A model generated the notes under the pieces. That model did not search any database and had not been told where the DNA came from. It saw nothing but the letters and a program-made list of their open reading frames with translations. Below, piece after piece: positions 8,792 through 17,307 of a DNA stretch of 64,000 nt; the stretch's first letter is position 1; every line of letters starts with the position of its first letter. The stretch comes from an uncultured Bacillota bacterium (GTDB lineage Bacteria > Bacillota_I > Bacilli_A > RF39 > UBA660): assembly GCA_905205665.1 (NCBI GenBank), contig CAJLEF010000005.1, forward strand, positions 31,270-95,269. Reading direction: 5' to 3'. The translations under genes were made by a program, and so were the position numbers.

Positions 8792-9778
8792 CTAATTTTT
8801 TAAGAGATTATCTCCTGTTTCTAGCATCGTTGTAATAAATATTCCATAACCAGTAATAGGATTATCTGTAATAACATGGGTTACAGCTCCAATAATTTTC
8901 CCATTTTGAACAATAGGAGAACCACTCATTCCTTGAACAATTCCACCAGCGGTATTAATAAGGTTATCGTCTGTCACGGTAAAAGAAATATTTTTAACAT
9001 CATTATATTCTTGCAAAGAGGTAATATCAATTTTATAACTTTTTTTCTCTTGACCGTTTAAAACAGTGTAGATTTCGGCTTCACCAATTTTAATTTCTTC
9101 GTTTTTAGCTACAGGCATAAAATTAGTAGGGATGGTATCTTCATAAATCCCGTATATTCCGTGTCTAGTATTATTATTTAAAGAGCCATATACTTTATTA
9201 AAGTGAAATTCGGCATTTTTTTCCCCAGCATTACCTCTTGTGCTTTTACGAATACTTGTCACGGGACTTTCAAAAATATGACCTGTTTTCACTTCTACTA
9301 ATTGTAGACTGTTACTTTCTAAGATTTCGTGACCTAAAGCACCATATATTTTACTGTCAGGATCAATATAAGTTAATGTGCCAAGTCCTGTAATACTTTC
9401 TTTGACATAAAGACCTGTCTTGTAAATACCATCAACATTTTGAAGAGGCATTGTAATATTCATGATTTGTTCATTTCTTTTTAAAGTTAATTTTACTTGA
9501 TCATCTTTAACATTTTGTAAAATAGCTTCACTTAAAGAATTAACAGAGGAAATCACGGTATCACCAACTTTTAAAATATAGTCGCCAATTTTAATTTCTG
9601 GCGTTCCCTTTAAATAAGAACCATTTACTTTATAAAACCCAACTACTAATACACCTGGTGTTTTTATTTGAATGCCTATATTTTCACCACCAAGTACTAC
9701 TTTATCAGAATAGGCGAGTGTTACACTTGGAAAAAGAAAATAAAGAAATAAGAACATGCTTAAATAAAACTTTTTCAA
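8792..9778 (-). CDS. spoIVB: SpoIVB-family serine peptidase with PDZ domain
   Basis: In spore formers SpoIVB is secreted from the forespore and cleaves SpoIVFA to activate the sigma-K checkpoint. This 328-residue protein has an N-terminal signal anchor (FYLSMFLFLYFLFPSVTLA), a PDZ domain (about 40-115) and the S55 peptidase region with the catalytic His in YGALGHEI and the catalytic Ser in GGIVQGMSGSPIVQNGKIIGAV. Both residues are present, so activity is plausible. It is monocistronic, flanked by terminators. With spoIIM and spoVB nearby it suggests retained sporulation or a re-used checkpoint protease. Confidence 0.9.
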   Translation of the reverse strand: MKKFYLSMFLFLYFLFPSVTLAYSDKVVLGGENIGIQIKTPGVLVVGFYKVNGSYLKGTPEIKIGDYILKVGDTVISSVNSLSEAILQNVKDDQVKLTLKRNEQIMNITMPLQNVDGIYKTGLYVKESITGLGTLTYIDPDSKIYGALGHEILESNSLQLVEVKTGHIFESPVTSIRKSTRGNAGEKNAEFHFNKVYGSLNNNTRHGIYGIYEDTIPTNFMPVAKNEEIKIGEAEIYTVLNGQEKKSYKIDITSLQEYNDVKNISFTVTDDNLINTAGGIVQGMSGSPIVQNGKIIGAVTHVITDNPITGYGIFITTMLETGDNLLKN

Positions 9779-9818
9779 ATTATCACCTCACTTATATTAT
9801 GGTGGTTTACTAACATAA

Positions 9819-9848
9819 AAAAATGGTAATAACTGGATTACCATTTTT
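9819..9848 (-). terminator. Terminator of the small membrane peptide gene
   Basis: A 12-bp stem AAAAATGGTAAT / ATTACCATTTTT with a 6-base loop; reading on the minus strand it ends in a T-run. It isolates the 31-residue gene from spoIVB. Confidence 0.85.
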
Positions 9849-9869
9849 AAAGTATCTATATTTTAATAA

Positions 9870-9965
9870 TTATGAAATAGCATAGGCAATAATACTACCG
9901 GCAATACCTAATACCATAATAATTAAAGTAATCCAAGTAACAATTTGTCTTGTCTTTTTACTCAT
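9870..9965 (-). CDS. 31-residue membrane peptide (DUF4044-like)
   Basis: A short gene reading MSKKTRQIVTWITLIIMVLG and ending AGSIIAYAIS: a basic start then one transmembrane helix. An AAGGAG ribosome site sits 8 bases before the ATG and a terminator follows, so it is very likely expressed. Size, charge and the TW-I-M-LG-AGS pattern resemble the DUF4044 mini-proteins of Bacillota, whose function is not established. It is transcribed alone, divergently from spoIIM. Confidence 0.75.
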   Translation of the reverse strand: MSKKTRQIVTWITLIIMVLGIAGSIIAYAIS

Positions 9966-10069
9966 TCTTATCGTCTCCTTCTAAATAAAATTCATTATAA
10001 CTTTATCATAAACTACTTAAAAAGTACATAAAAACTTACTTTAGAGCATACAATCAGATAGGTGATAAG

Positions 10070-10651
10070 ATGACGATTTTAAAAAAATTTTTAAGTCGTA
10101 AGAAATATCTTTTTTTATTTATGGGCATTCTCACTTTAATAGGTACTTTGGTTGGATTATACCTAAGTTTTAAAAATATAAATATTTTAAAAGATAATGT
10201 TTACTATTATATAAATAATCGCCAAAACTTACAGTTTAACTACATATATATTCATTTTTTCTTTTTAGTTATTAGTTTTATAGGTTCATTTTTTATCATA
10301 GGTCTTCCTTTACTTTGTACTCTTATCTTTTACCAAGGCTTATCTTTAGGTTTTCTTTTAGGCATTTTTAGTCTAACGTTATCAATAAAAGGATTTGTAT
10401 ATGCTATTATATTTTTTACTGTTACCCAATTATTTTATTTAATCATTTTGTATTTCTTTTTTATTAAGTGTTTTAATATTACTAGAAAGACAATTGGCAA
10501 AATAATTTATAAAACCAATCCTACAAACTATCTTGTTTCTATGACAAAGAGTTGTGGCTTACTTATTTTACTACAAACTTTATACGATTTTTTCTTACTT
10601 TTATTTAATAAGCCAATTTTAAACGTTTTTGCTTTTCTTCTGGAAATATGA
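10070..10651 (+). CDS. spoIIM: SpoIIM-like membrane protein
   Basis: A 193-residue, very hydrophobic protein with about five transmembrane helices. The segment IIGLPLLCTLIFYQGLSLGF matches the conserved part of SpoIIM, which in spore formers joins SpoIID and SpoIIP in the engulfment complex. SpoIIM relatives also occur in non-sporulating bacteria, so a spore role is only an inference supported by spoIVB next door. The start follows ATAGGTGAT. The mnmA promoter lies over the stop codon. Confidence 0.8.
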   Translation: MTILKKFLSRKKYLFLFMGILTLIGTLVGLYLSFKNINILKDNVYYYINNRQNLQFNYIYIHFFFLVISFIGSFFIIGLPLLCTLIFYQGLSLGFLLGIFSLTLSIKGFVYAIIFFTVTQLFYLIILYFFFIKCFNITRKTIGKIIYKTNPTNYLVSMTKSCGLLILLQTLYDFFLLLFNKPILNVFAFLLEI

Positions 10652-10657
10652 TAAAAT
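10629..10657 (+). promoter_or_regulatory. Promoter of mnmA
   Basis: TTGCTT, a 17-base spacer and TAAAAT lie across the end of spoIIM, 28 bases before the mnmA start. Confidence 0.45.
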
Positions 10658-10684
10658 AGGCTAATGAAAAAGAGGTCTGGTATT

Positions 10685-11800
10685 ATGGCAAAAAAAGTGA
10701 TTGTCGGTATGAGTGGGGGAGTAGACTCTGCAGTAAGTGCTTATTTATTAAAACAACAAGGCTATGAAGTAGAGGGCTTATTTATGCGCAATTGGGATGC
10801 AGGACTTAATAATGATATTTTAGGAAACCCTACTTTAAACAATAATATTTGCCCTCAGGAACAAGACTATAATGATGCTTTAAAAACATGTGAAATTATT
10901 GGTATTCCTTTACACCGTGTGGATTTTATCAAAGAATATTGGGATAACGTTTTTACTTATTTTTTAAACGAATTAAAAAAAGGGAGAACACCTAATCCCG
11001 ATTTACTTTGCAATAAATATATTAAATTTGATGTCTTTAAAAAAGAGGCCAAACGTCTAGGAGCTGACTTTATGGCTACTGGTCATTATGCTAGACTTAA
11101 AGATGGTAAACTTTTAAAAGGCGTTGATGAAAATAAAGATCAAACTTATTTTTTAGCTCAACTAAGTAAAGAACAACTAGAAGATGTTTTATTTCCAGTA
11201 GGAGATCTTCATAAAGAACAAGTAAGAGAAATTGCTTTAAAGTGTGGTCTAAATGTAGCTAAAAAGAAAGATTCCACGGGTATTTGTTTTATTGGCGAAA
11301 GAAACTATCAAGAATTTATTCGTAATTACTTAAAACCAAATCCAGGTAATATTATTGATGTAGAAACTAAAAAGGTAATTGGTACTCACACGGGTCTTAT
11401 GAACTATACAATTGGTCAAAGACGTAATGTGGGTCTTTCTGGATTCCAAGAAAGACATTATGTATGTGGTAAAAACGTAGCTAAAAACGAATTATATGTT
11501 GCTTTTGGTGATGATTCAAAATATTTAATTAGTGATAGTTGTCTTTTAGAAGATGTAAATATTACCATTGATAACCCACCATCAAAATGTCAAGCCAAGT
11601 TTCGTTATCGTGGAGAAGAGTACCCTATCGAATTAGAATTATTAAATGGTAATATGGCACATGTTACTTATAAAGAAGGTGTGAAAGCCGTAACGCCAGG
11701 ACAATTTTGTGTTTTCTATGATGGAGATGTTTGCTTCGGTAGTGGTATTATTAAAGAAATCTATAAAAATAACGATAAAATATGGTATTTAAATAATTAA
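10685..11800 (+). CDS. mnmA: tRNA-specific 2-thiouridylase MnmA
   Basis: Thiolates U34 of tRNA-Lys, -Glu and -Gln. Motifs: PP-loop GMSGGVDSAVSAYLL at the N terminus, NPDLLCNKYIKF with the first catalytic Cys, ATGHYAR, DSTGICFIGERN with the second Cys, and TIGQRRNVGLSG. The start at 10685 (MAKKVIVGMSGG) has AAGAGG 9 bases ahead; an upstream in-frame ATG at 10664 has none. At 371 residues it is family-sized. Both cysteines are present, so a working enzyme is expected. tRNA-Lys and tRNA-Gln genes, its substrates, are also in this window. Confidence 0.97.
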   Translation: MAKKVIVGMSGGVDSAVSAYLLKQQGYEVEGLFMRNWDAGLNNDILGNPTLNNNICPQEQDYNDALKTCEIIGIPLHRVDFIKEYWDNVFTYFLNELKKGRTPNPDLLCNKYIKFDVFKKEAKRLGADFMATGHYARLKDGKLLKGVDENKDQTYFLAQLSKEQLEDVLFPVGDLHKEQVREIALKCGLNVAKKKDSTGICFIGERNYQEFIRNYLKPNPGNIIDVETKKVIGTHTGLMNYTIGQRRNVGLSGFQERHYVCGKNVAKNELYVAFGDDSKYLISDSCLLEDVNITIDNPPSKCQAKFRYRGEEYPIELELLNGNMAHVTYKEGVKAVTPGQFCVFYDGDVCFGSGIIKEIYKNNDKIWYLNN

Positions 11801-11818
11801 AAAGTACCATATTTTTTT
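11777..11818 (+). terminator. Terminator of mnmA
   Basis: An AAAATATGGTA / TACCATATTTT stem overlapping the end of mnmA, with a long loop that can fold further (TTTAA/TTAAA), followed by T's. Confidence 0.78.
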
Positions 11819-11851
11819 GCGTGAAGATTTATTTTCATTGTTTACTTTTAC

Positions 11852-11881
11852 TTGACACAAAAGTGTCTAGTGCCTTATAAT
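11852..11881 (+). promoter_or_regulatory. Strong promoter with palindromic operator for the HTH gene
   Basis: A perfect -35 TTGACA and -10 TATAAT with an 18-base spacer. The palindrome GACAC-AAAA-GTGTC (11854-11867) overlaps the -35 box, which is where a repressor would block polymerase. Autoregulation by the HTH protein 40 bases downstream is a natural inference. Confidence 0.75.
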
Positions 11882-11919
11882 TAGAATGTAAATTAAATAA
11901 AAGAGAGTAGGCAAATGAA

Positions 11920-12714
11920 ATGAACAGATTAAATGAATTATTACAAGAATTAGGAATTTCTAAAGTTAGACTTGCGAAGTATTTAGGGGTATCAAGACAA
12001 ATGGTTTATAATTATCTTGAACTTGATGATATTAATAAATGGCCTAAAGAAAAAAAGATTTTGTTATATCGTTTATTAGATATTAATGATGAAAATAATC
12101 AAACAATCGATTCTATCAAAGTAACAACAGATTATCTTATGAGTGTTGAAAATCGTCTTAATACTAGCGTTAAAGGTACTACCAATATTTCTAATTATTT
12201 TGATTTAAAAAATCTTAATAAAGATTCTCAAATATTAATTACAAATATCTTAAATTTGTTGCGTGAAAGACTAGGGGACGAGAAGAAAAAACAAGAAAAT
12301 TATTATGCCTTTTTATATTTATATCATATGTTACAATCTATGGATAATGTTCCTGAAATAAAATACATTTTTGGATATATGTCAAAGGCAACTGGCTTTA
12401 CCAATCCAGAAGAATTCAAATTTAATGAAGATAGACAATTCATTTTTGAAGGAATTTTGTACTCTGCCCTAACGCTTTATAATAATGGGGGAGCCTCACG
12501 TAGCAAGCTTGCCCTATCGCATAAACGCTTTGTTCAAGAAATTGAAAAACAAAAAGAAGAAAAGTTAAGTCGTACTCAACAATTATTCACTTTAAGAACA
12601 CAGGCTTTAAAAGAACTTGGTTATTCTGAAATGAATGAATCCAATGCTTCAGAGATTATTGAAAAAATTGCAGAAATTGAATCACGTGGATCTATTATGA
12701 ATACAGATGAATAA
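11920..12714 (+). CDS. HTH-type DNA-binding protein with unknown C-terminal domain
   Basis: A 264-residue protein. Residues 5-30 (LLQELGISKVRLAKYLGVSR, then QMVYNYL) form a Cro/CI-type helix-turn-helix. The rest is helical, charged and unrecognised, with a conserved-looking central segment (FLYLYHMLQSMDNVPEIKYI). The start at 11920 is chosen because the ATG five bases earlier meets TGA at once. It has one of the best promoters in the window, with an operator-like palindrome over the -35 box, and its own terminator, so it is probably an autoregulated single gene. Targets are unknown. Confidence 0.8.
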   Translation: MNRLNELLQELGISKVRLAKYLGVSRQMVYNYLELDDINKWPKEKKILLYRLLDINDENNQTIDSIKVTTDYLMSVENRLNTSVKGTTNISNYFDLKNLNKDSQILITNILNLLRERLGDEKKKQENYYAFLYLYHMLQSMDNVPEIKYIFGYMSKATGFTNPEEFKFNEDRQFIFEGILYSALTLYNNGGASRSKLALSHKRFVQEIEKQKEEKLSRTQQLFTLRTQALKELGYSEMNESNASEIIEKIAEIESRGSIMNTDE

Positions 12715-12739
12715 ATATCTAAATAAATAGATATTTTTT
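12713..12739 (+). terminator. Terminator of the HTH gene
   Basis: An AAATATCTA / TAGATATTT stem, 6-base loop and T-run, starting at the stop codon. Confidence 0.75.
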
Positions 12740-13072
12740 CTTTGCTAAAATTTGCAACGAGATGGGTAATTATCCATTTTAAATATTTTCGTTGCAAATT
12801 AGAAAAGGCTCTAAATTGATATATTTATATATTTTTAATCTAATTATTAATAAAACATTAAGATAATTAATTATTGTTAATAATTTAAAAATAAGTTCAA
12901 TAAATCAATTATATTAAAATAATATTTTAGATATAGTAACCATCATAATACCATAATAAAGAAATGCTAACTAAATTGAAATAAAATAATTATTAAGATT
13001 TAATTTTAAAGTTTTATTTTATGTCTTCATGAAAGTTTCATAATATATATTATGTTAACCGTGATATTTATT
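12740..13072. other. AT-rich intergenic region with a large inverted repeat
   Basis: About 330 bases without a convincing gene. The notable item is a 12-bp perfect inverted repeat, AATTTGCAACGA (12749-12760) and TCGTTGCAAATT (12789-12800), enclosing a second near-palindrome ATGGGTAATTATCCAT (12762-12777). The remainder is extremely AT-rich with no coding signal on either strand that I can see. Confidence 0.6.
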
Positions 13073-13825
13073 TCATAATAAAAAATGATTTATCAATAAC
13101 ATTATAATACCTATTATGCCTCCAAAAATTAAATATTTTTCTTGATGATAAGATATAGCTTTTGGTAATAATTCTTCAATAGCTAAGGTAATCATAATGC
13201 CACCCACAAATAATAAAATAAACCCAATTAATTCTGATGAAATATAATTTCTTAAAAATGTACACGCTAATAAGGCACCTAATGGTTCCGCTATTCCTGA
13301 TAGAAAGGTCATTTTAATAGCTTTCTTTTTGCTTCCTGTCGCGTAATAAATTGGAACTGCAATACTAATACCTTCTGGAATATTATGAAGCATAATTGCT
13401 ATGCTAATATGAAGCCCTAAGGTAATGTTTTGATAACTACTTAAAAACGTAAGGATTCCCTCTGGTAAATTATGAAGCATTAAAGTAATCATACTTAAAA
13501 CGCCTAAACGATATAAAGGAACATCTCCTCTTCCCTTCTCTATTTTTTGATTTATAAAACGAATAACTAAAATAGAAAAAGCAAAGATTAATAAAGAAAG
13601 AAAAATTCCTTTAAAAAGTTTAAATTTAGTTAAGATAATAAAACTGGCTTCGGGTATTAATTCTAAAACAGATATACCAATCATTATCACTAATGAAAGA
13701 CTTAAACAAAAAGTTATAAATTTATTAATGTTTTCTCTTTGCCATTTAAAAAAAATCACAAAAGTACCTAATACAGTCGATAATCCTGCTAATGATGATA
13801 ACAGAAAAGGAATAAAAAAAGACAT
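13073..13825 (-). CDS. ZIP-family divalent metal transporter
   Basis: A 250-residue integral membrane protein with about eight helices. The two metal-site signatures HNLPEG (about 118-123, TM4) and HNIPEG (about 147-152, TM5) are intact, as is E-PLGALL in the following helix. These fit a zinc/iron importer of the ZupT group. The ATG follows TAGGTGAT, 25 bases after the stop of the upstream unknown gene on the same strand, so the two are probably co-transcribed. No Fur- or Zur-like site was evident. Substrate metal cannot be fixed from sequence. Confidence 0.9.
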   Translation of the reverse strand: MSFFIPFLLSSLAGLSTVLGTFVIFFKWQRENINKFITFCLSLSLVIMIGISVLELIPEASFIILTKFKLFKGIFLSLLIFAFSILVIRFINQKIEKGRGDVPLYRLGVLSMITLMLHNLPEGILTFLSSYQNITLGLHISIAIMLHNIPEGISIAVPIYYATGSKKKAIKMTFLSGIAEPLGALLACTFLRNYISSELIGFILLFVGGIMITLAIEELLPKAISYHQEKYLIFGGIIGIIMLLINHFLL

Positions 13826-13850
13826 AGTATCACCTAATAAAGTGTATGTC

Positions 13851-14891
13851 TTAAATCAAATTCTTAGAATTTTTCTTTTTAATTTTTAAATATTGTTCAT
13901 TGCTATAAAAACCTATTCTAAGTAAATCTTCTGGACTTGAATCATAAATATCATTAGCGTCCATTTGCTCCATGACAGCTTCTAAACCATTTTCTTTGCT
14001 GTTTGAAACACTATAATAAACTCTTTCTAAATTTGGATTATCAAATGGTTGCAATTTAATTTGTTTTATTTGTGATAATTTTTCAAAAGTTATAAAATCT
14101 GCACTTTCTTTAGGACTCATTAACTTAGCATGCAAAGCATTTTCTTTAAAATCTCTTCGAGCATCATTAATAGTCATTATTCCCTCAGAATCTCTAAAAC
14201 CAAAAATAGTTCTGGGATAATAATAATTTATTCTTCTTTTAATCTTATTTTTATCAAACGGCGTTTTATTTAAATAACTTAAATATTCTAAAGTTAACCC
14301 TCTTAGTTTTTTATATGACTGTAATTCGGTTAATATACTATCTTCTTTAAATTCCTTATAATCAATAAGTTGCTTTAGTATTTGAGGATCTAAGCAAGCA
14401 CATGTTTCAAAATTAAAATGTGTTGTAAAAGCATTTGAATTACTAGTAATATTTCGAATGATTACTCTAGCATAATTTTTAAAATCTGCATCTTTCTTTA
14501 AAGAAATAGTTCTTGATTTTGGATTCTTTACTTTAGAAAGCCTTTCCAGAGCTCCTCTTTTCAAGCCTAAATAAAGTTTATTTTTTAAAGAAGTTAGTCT
14601 TTCTGATAATGGATAATCAAAAATCAATTCATATGTATGCAAGTTTATTAAATTTTCTGTACTATTAGCAATTCTTAAAACAAATAAATCGGTATCATTA
14701 TTAAGAGAAATACCTTCATTATATAATGAAATGGATTTTATAAATTCTTCTTTAGATTGATCCATAGATACTAAATCAAGCATAGAAATATCTTTAAAAA
14801 AACCTTTTCCCTCTGTCGCGATACTAGGTACTTTTACAACTTTGCCAATAGCCCCATTTGCCGCGATTAAATAATATTTACTATTTTTCAT
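13851..14891 (-). CDS. Hypothetical protein co-transcribed with the ZIP transporter
   Basis: A 346-residue, soluble, lysine-rich protein of unrecognised family. A short N-terminal hydrophobic patch (YYLIAANGAIGKVV) is not a signal peptide. The middle contains CACLDPQILKQL and the C-terminal third is charged and possibly helical. The start is clear (GGGGAGG then ATG). The only contextual clue is its position immediately upstream of the ZIP transporter gene. I see no catalytic motif I would name. Confidence 0.7.
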   Translation of the reverse strand: MKNSKYYLIAANGAIGKVVKVPSIATEGKGFFKDISMLDLVSMDQSKEEFIKSISLYNEGISLNNDTDLFVLRIANSTENLINLHTYELIFDYPLSERLTSLKNKLYLGLKRGALERLSKVKNPKSRTISLKKDADFKNYARVIIRNITSNSNAFTTHFNFETCACLDPQILKQLIDYKEFKEDSILTELQSYKKLRGLTLEYLSYLNKTPFDKNKIKRRINYYYPRTIFGFRDSEGIMTINDARRDFKENALHAKLMSPKESADFITFEKLSQIKQIKLQPFDNPNLERVYYSVSNSKENGLEAVMEQMDANDIYDSSPEDLLRIGFYSNEQYLKIKKKNSKNLI

Positions 14892-15028
14892 AAGCTTCCT
14901 CCCCTTCTTCTATATTCTACCTAAAACCATAAAAATACTCAAGTCTCTTTTTTACCAATATTTGTTATTTAATTTACGTATCTTTTTTAAATCTTTATCC
15001 ATAATACTACTGGGAGGTAAAATAAAAT

Positions 15029-15130
15029 ATGAAAAAAAATCAAAAAAACAATTCTAGAAAACAAGAACGTAAAAATCAAAACCAAAATCAAAAACGTGAA
15101 TCTAGAAATCAAGAAAAATCTTGTGACTAA
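15029..15130 (+). CDS. 33-residue basic, Asn/Gln-rich peptide
   Basis: ATG at 15029 preceded by GGGAGGT (7-base spacing) opens a 33-codon frame starting MKKNQKNNSRKQERKNQNQN and ending RNQEKSCD. It is strongly basic and low-complexity, with no hydrophobic segment. A 13-bp terminator follows directly. The good ribosome site and terminator argue it is a real gene; composition resembles short nucleic-acid-binding or spore-type small proteins but I cannot assign a family. Confidence 0.6.
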   Translation: MKKNQKNNSRKQERKNQNQNQKRESRNQEKSCD

Positions 15131-15133
15131 TTT

Positions 15134-15170
15134 AATAAGGAAGAATGATACAAATTCTTCCTTATTTTTT
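15134..15170. terminator. Bidirectional terminator
   Basis: A 13-bp perfect stem AATAAGGAAGAAT / ATTCTTCCTTATT, 7-base loop, T-run. It separates the 33-residue gene from the convergent recombinase gene, whose last codons lie in the stem. Confidence 0.88.
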
Positions 15171-16037
15171 GGCATGAGGGTGAAAAGAGTCATATTCCTC
15201 TTTATTTTTAACCGATGTAAAATGCGTATATATCTCCGTAGTAGTAATACTACTGTGGCCTAAAAATGTCTGGATAACACGTAAATTGGCCCCATTTAAA
15301 AGAAGATGGGTAGCAAAAGAATGACGTAACATATGAGGATTTACTTGTCTTTCAATTGTTTTTAAAGAGATTTCTCCTAATAATTTATTCATTCCTTGTC
15401 TTGTGATAGGAGTTCCACGGTTATTTAAAAATAATTCGTCGTAATTTTTATCTTTCTTTTTAAGTTTAGAACGATAGTTATCTAAATATAATTTTAAGTA
15501 ATAAAGCGAAGTTTCATTTAAGGGAACAATTCTTTCTTTTTGCCCTTTTCCTTCAATACGTAGCCATTCATTTTGAAAATCAATATTTTTATCTTTTAAA
15601 GAAACAAGTTCACTAATACGAAGTCCTGTAGCGTATAAAACTTCTAACATAGCTTTTGTTCGGTAGTCATATACAGTTTTTAAAGGAAAATTTAGTAATT
15701 TATCTACCTCTTCATATGTTAAATAATTAGGAGACTTTTCATTTACTTTAGGAAAAGGTATTTGTTTGCATGGATTATGTTCGGTATCTTTATCTTCATT
15801 TAAAAAAGTGTAAAATCCTTTTAAAGTAGAAAGATAATGAGAATGGGTTCGAACATTATTTCCTTTTGTTTTTAGAAAGTTAATAATATCTTTTTCTTCT
15901 AATTTTAAAGAGGAAGAACAAGGACCAAAAAATTTTAAAAATTCTTCTAAGTCATTAGCATAAGATTTTAATGTGTTATCGCTTAACTTTTTTTCGTATT
16001 TTAAATAATCCAAATAATTTGTAATTTCGTGTTCCAT
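15162..16037 (-). CDS. Tyrosine recombinase, XerC/XerD type (first copy)
   Basis: A 291-residue site-specific recombinase. The N-terminal SAM-like domain is followed by a catalytic domain with Arg in ATGLRISELVSL, Lys in GKGQKER, HMLRHSFATHLL (His/Arg), GHSSITTTEIYTHF (second His and the Tyr nucleophile) and a C-terminal FHPHA resembling the usual HPRA end of Xer proteins. The start MEHEI at 16037 follows TTGTGAT; an upstream ATG at 16070 has no site. With the second Xer gene at 26.4 kb it probably resolves chromosome dimers. No phage genes surround it, so I read it as housekeeping. Confidence 0.9.
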   Translation of the reverse strand: MEHEITNYLDYLKYEKKLSDNTLKSYANDLEEFLKFFGPCSSSLKLEEKDIINFLKTKGNNVRTHSHYLSTLKGFYTFLNEDKDTEHNPCKQIPFPKVNEKSPNYLTYEEVDKLLNFPLKTVYDYRTKAMLEVLYATGLRISELVSLKDKNIDFQNEWLRIEGKGQKERIVPLNETSLYYLKLYLDNYRSKLKKKDKNYDELFLNNRGTPITRQGMNKLLGEISLKTIERQVNPHMLRHSFATHLLLNGANLRVIQTFLGHSSITTTEIYTHFTSVKNKEEYDSFHPHAKK

Positions 16038-16109
16038 ATTTATCACAAGATAAGTATAAAGTCTTTTCAAAAGGTTGTCAAACTGATATACTTAACAAAG
16101 GTGATATAT

Positions 16110-17306
16110 ATGGAAATATTAGCAAATCAGATGCGGCCAACAACTTTAAAAGAAGTCATTGGTCAAACACATCTTGTCGGAGAAAATAAGATTATAACCA
16201 ATTTAGTAAAAAATAAACATTTATGTTCGATGATTTTATATGGCCGTCCTGGTATTGGCAAAACCTCAATTGCTAATGCCATTGTTCATGATTTAAAAAT
16301 GCCTTATAGATTTTTAAATGCAACTATGAATAATAAAAGTGATTTTGATATAGCTATTGAAGAAGCCAAAATGCATGGTAATTTAATTTTAATTGTTGAT
16401 GAAATACATCGTATGAACAAAGATAAACAAGATATTTTATTACCCCATATTGAATCTGGCTTAATTACTTTAATTGGTCTTACTACTTCGAATCCTTACC
16501 ATAAAATTAATCCGGCTATTAGAAGTCGTGTGCAAATTTTTGAACTTCATGATTTAACAAAAGAAGATATTATAGTAGGCCTTAAAAGAGCCGTGACTAA
16601 ATTAGAAGGTTGCCAAATTGAAGATGACGCCCTTTCCTATATTGCTACCTACTCAAGTGGCGATGTAAGAAGTGCTCTAAATTTATTAGAAACAGCTTAT
16701 TATGCTTCTAGTGATCATCATTTAACGCTTGAATTATTAAAGAATATTCAAAGTAAGCCAGTCTTTTTTCATGATAAAAACGAAGATGGTCATTATGACG
16801 TGCTATCAGCCTTTCAAAAATCGATCAGGGGAAGCGATGTGGATGCTGCCTTACACTATCTTGCTCGTTTAATTGAGGCAGGTGACTTAGATAGTATTTA
16901 TAGACGTATGAGTGTAATTGCTTATGAAGATATTGGCCTTGCTAATCCTTCCATTGGTCCTAAAGTAATGGCAGCTATTTCCGCCGCAGAATTAGTTGGC
17001 CTTCCCGAAGCACGTATTCCTTTAGGCACGGTTATTACAGAGATGGCTTTGTCTCCTAAATCAAATTCGGCTCATGTTGCTTTAGATGAAGCCTTAAATG
17101 ACATTAGAAGAGGTTCTACTGGAAATGTTCCGGATCATATTAAAACAAATAGTACAACTTATTTATATCCTCATAATTATAAAAATTCTTATGTAAAACA
17201 AGAGTACTTACCTGCAAATTTAAAAGGAAAAAAATATTATCATCCACGTGATAATAAATATGAAAACAATTTAAATAAACTTTGGCATGAAATGAAGGGA
17301 GAATAA
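16110..17306 (+). CDS. rarA: Replication-associated recombination ATPase RarA (MgsA)
   Basis: An AAA+ ATPase acting at stalled forks and gaps. Signatures: NQMRPTTLKEVIGQTHLVG at the N terminus, Walker A GRPGIGKTSIANAI, Walker B LIVDEIHRMNKDKQD, sensor LTTSNPYHKINPAIRSR, and the C-terminal tetramerisation region (IYRRMSVIAYEDIGLANP). The start at 16110 follows AAAGGTGAT. At 398 residues it is family-sized. It is followed after one base by gpsA. RarA next to tcdA recalls the yrvM-yrvN order of Bacillus. Confidence 0.95.
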   Translation: MEILANQMRPTTLKEVIGQTHLVGENKIITNLVKNKHLCSMILYGRPGIGKTSIANAIVHDLKMPYRFLNATMNNKSDFDIAIEEAKMHGNLILIVDEIHRMNKDKQDILLPHIESGLITLIGLTTSNPYHKINPAIRSRVQIFELHDLTKEDIIVGLKRAVTKLEGCQIEDDALSYIATYSSGDVRSALNLLETAYYASSDHHLTLELLKNIQSKPVFFHDKNEDGHYDVLSAFQKSIRGSDVDAALHYLARLIEAGDLDSIYRRMSVIAYEDIGLANPSIGPKVMAAISAAELVGLPEARIPLGTVITEMALSPKSNSAHVALDEALNDIRRGSTGNVPDHIKTNSTTYLYPHNYKNSYVKQEYLPANLKGKKYYHPRDNKYENNLNKLWHEMKGE

Positions 17307-17307
17307 A

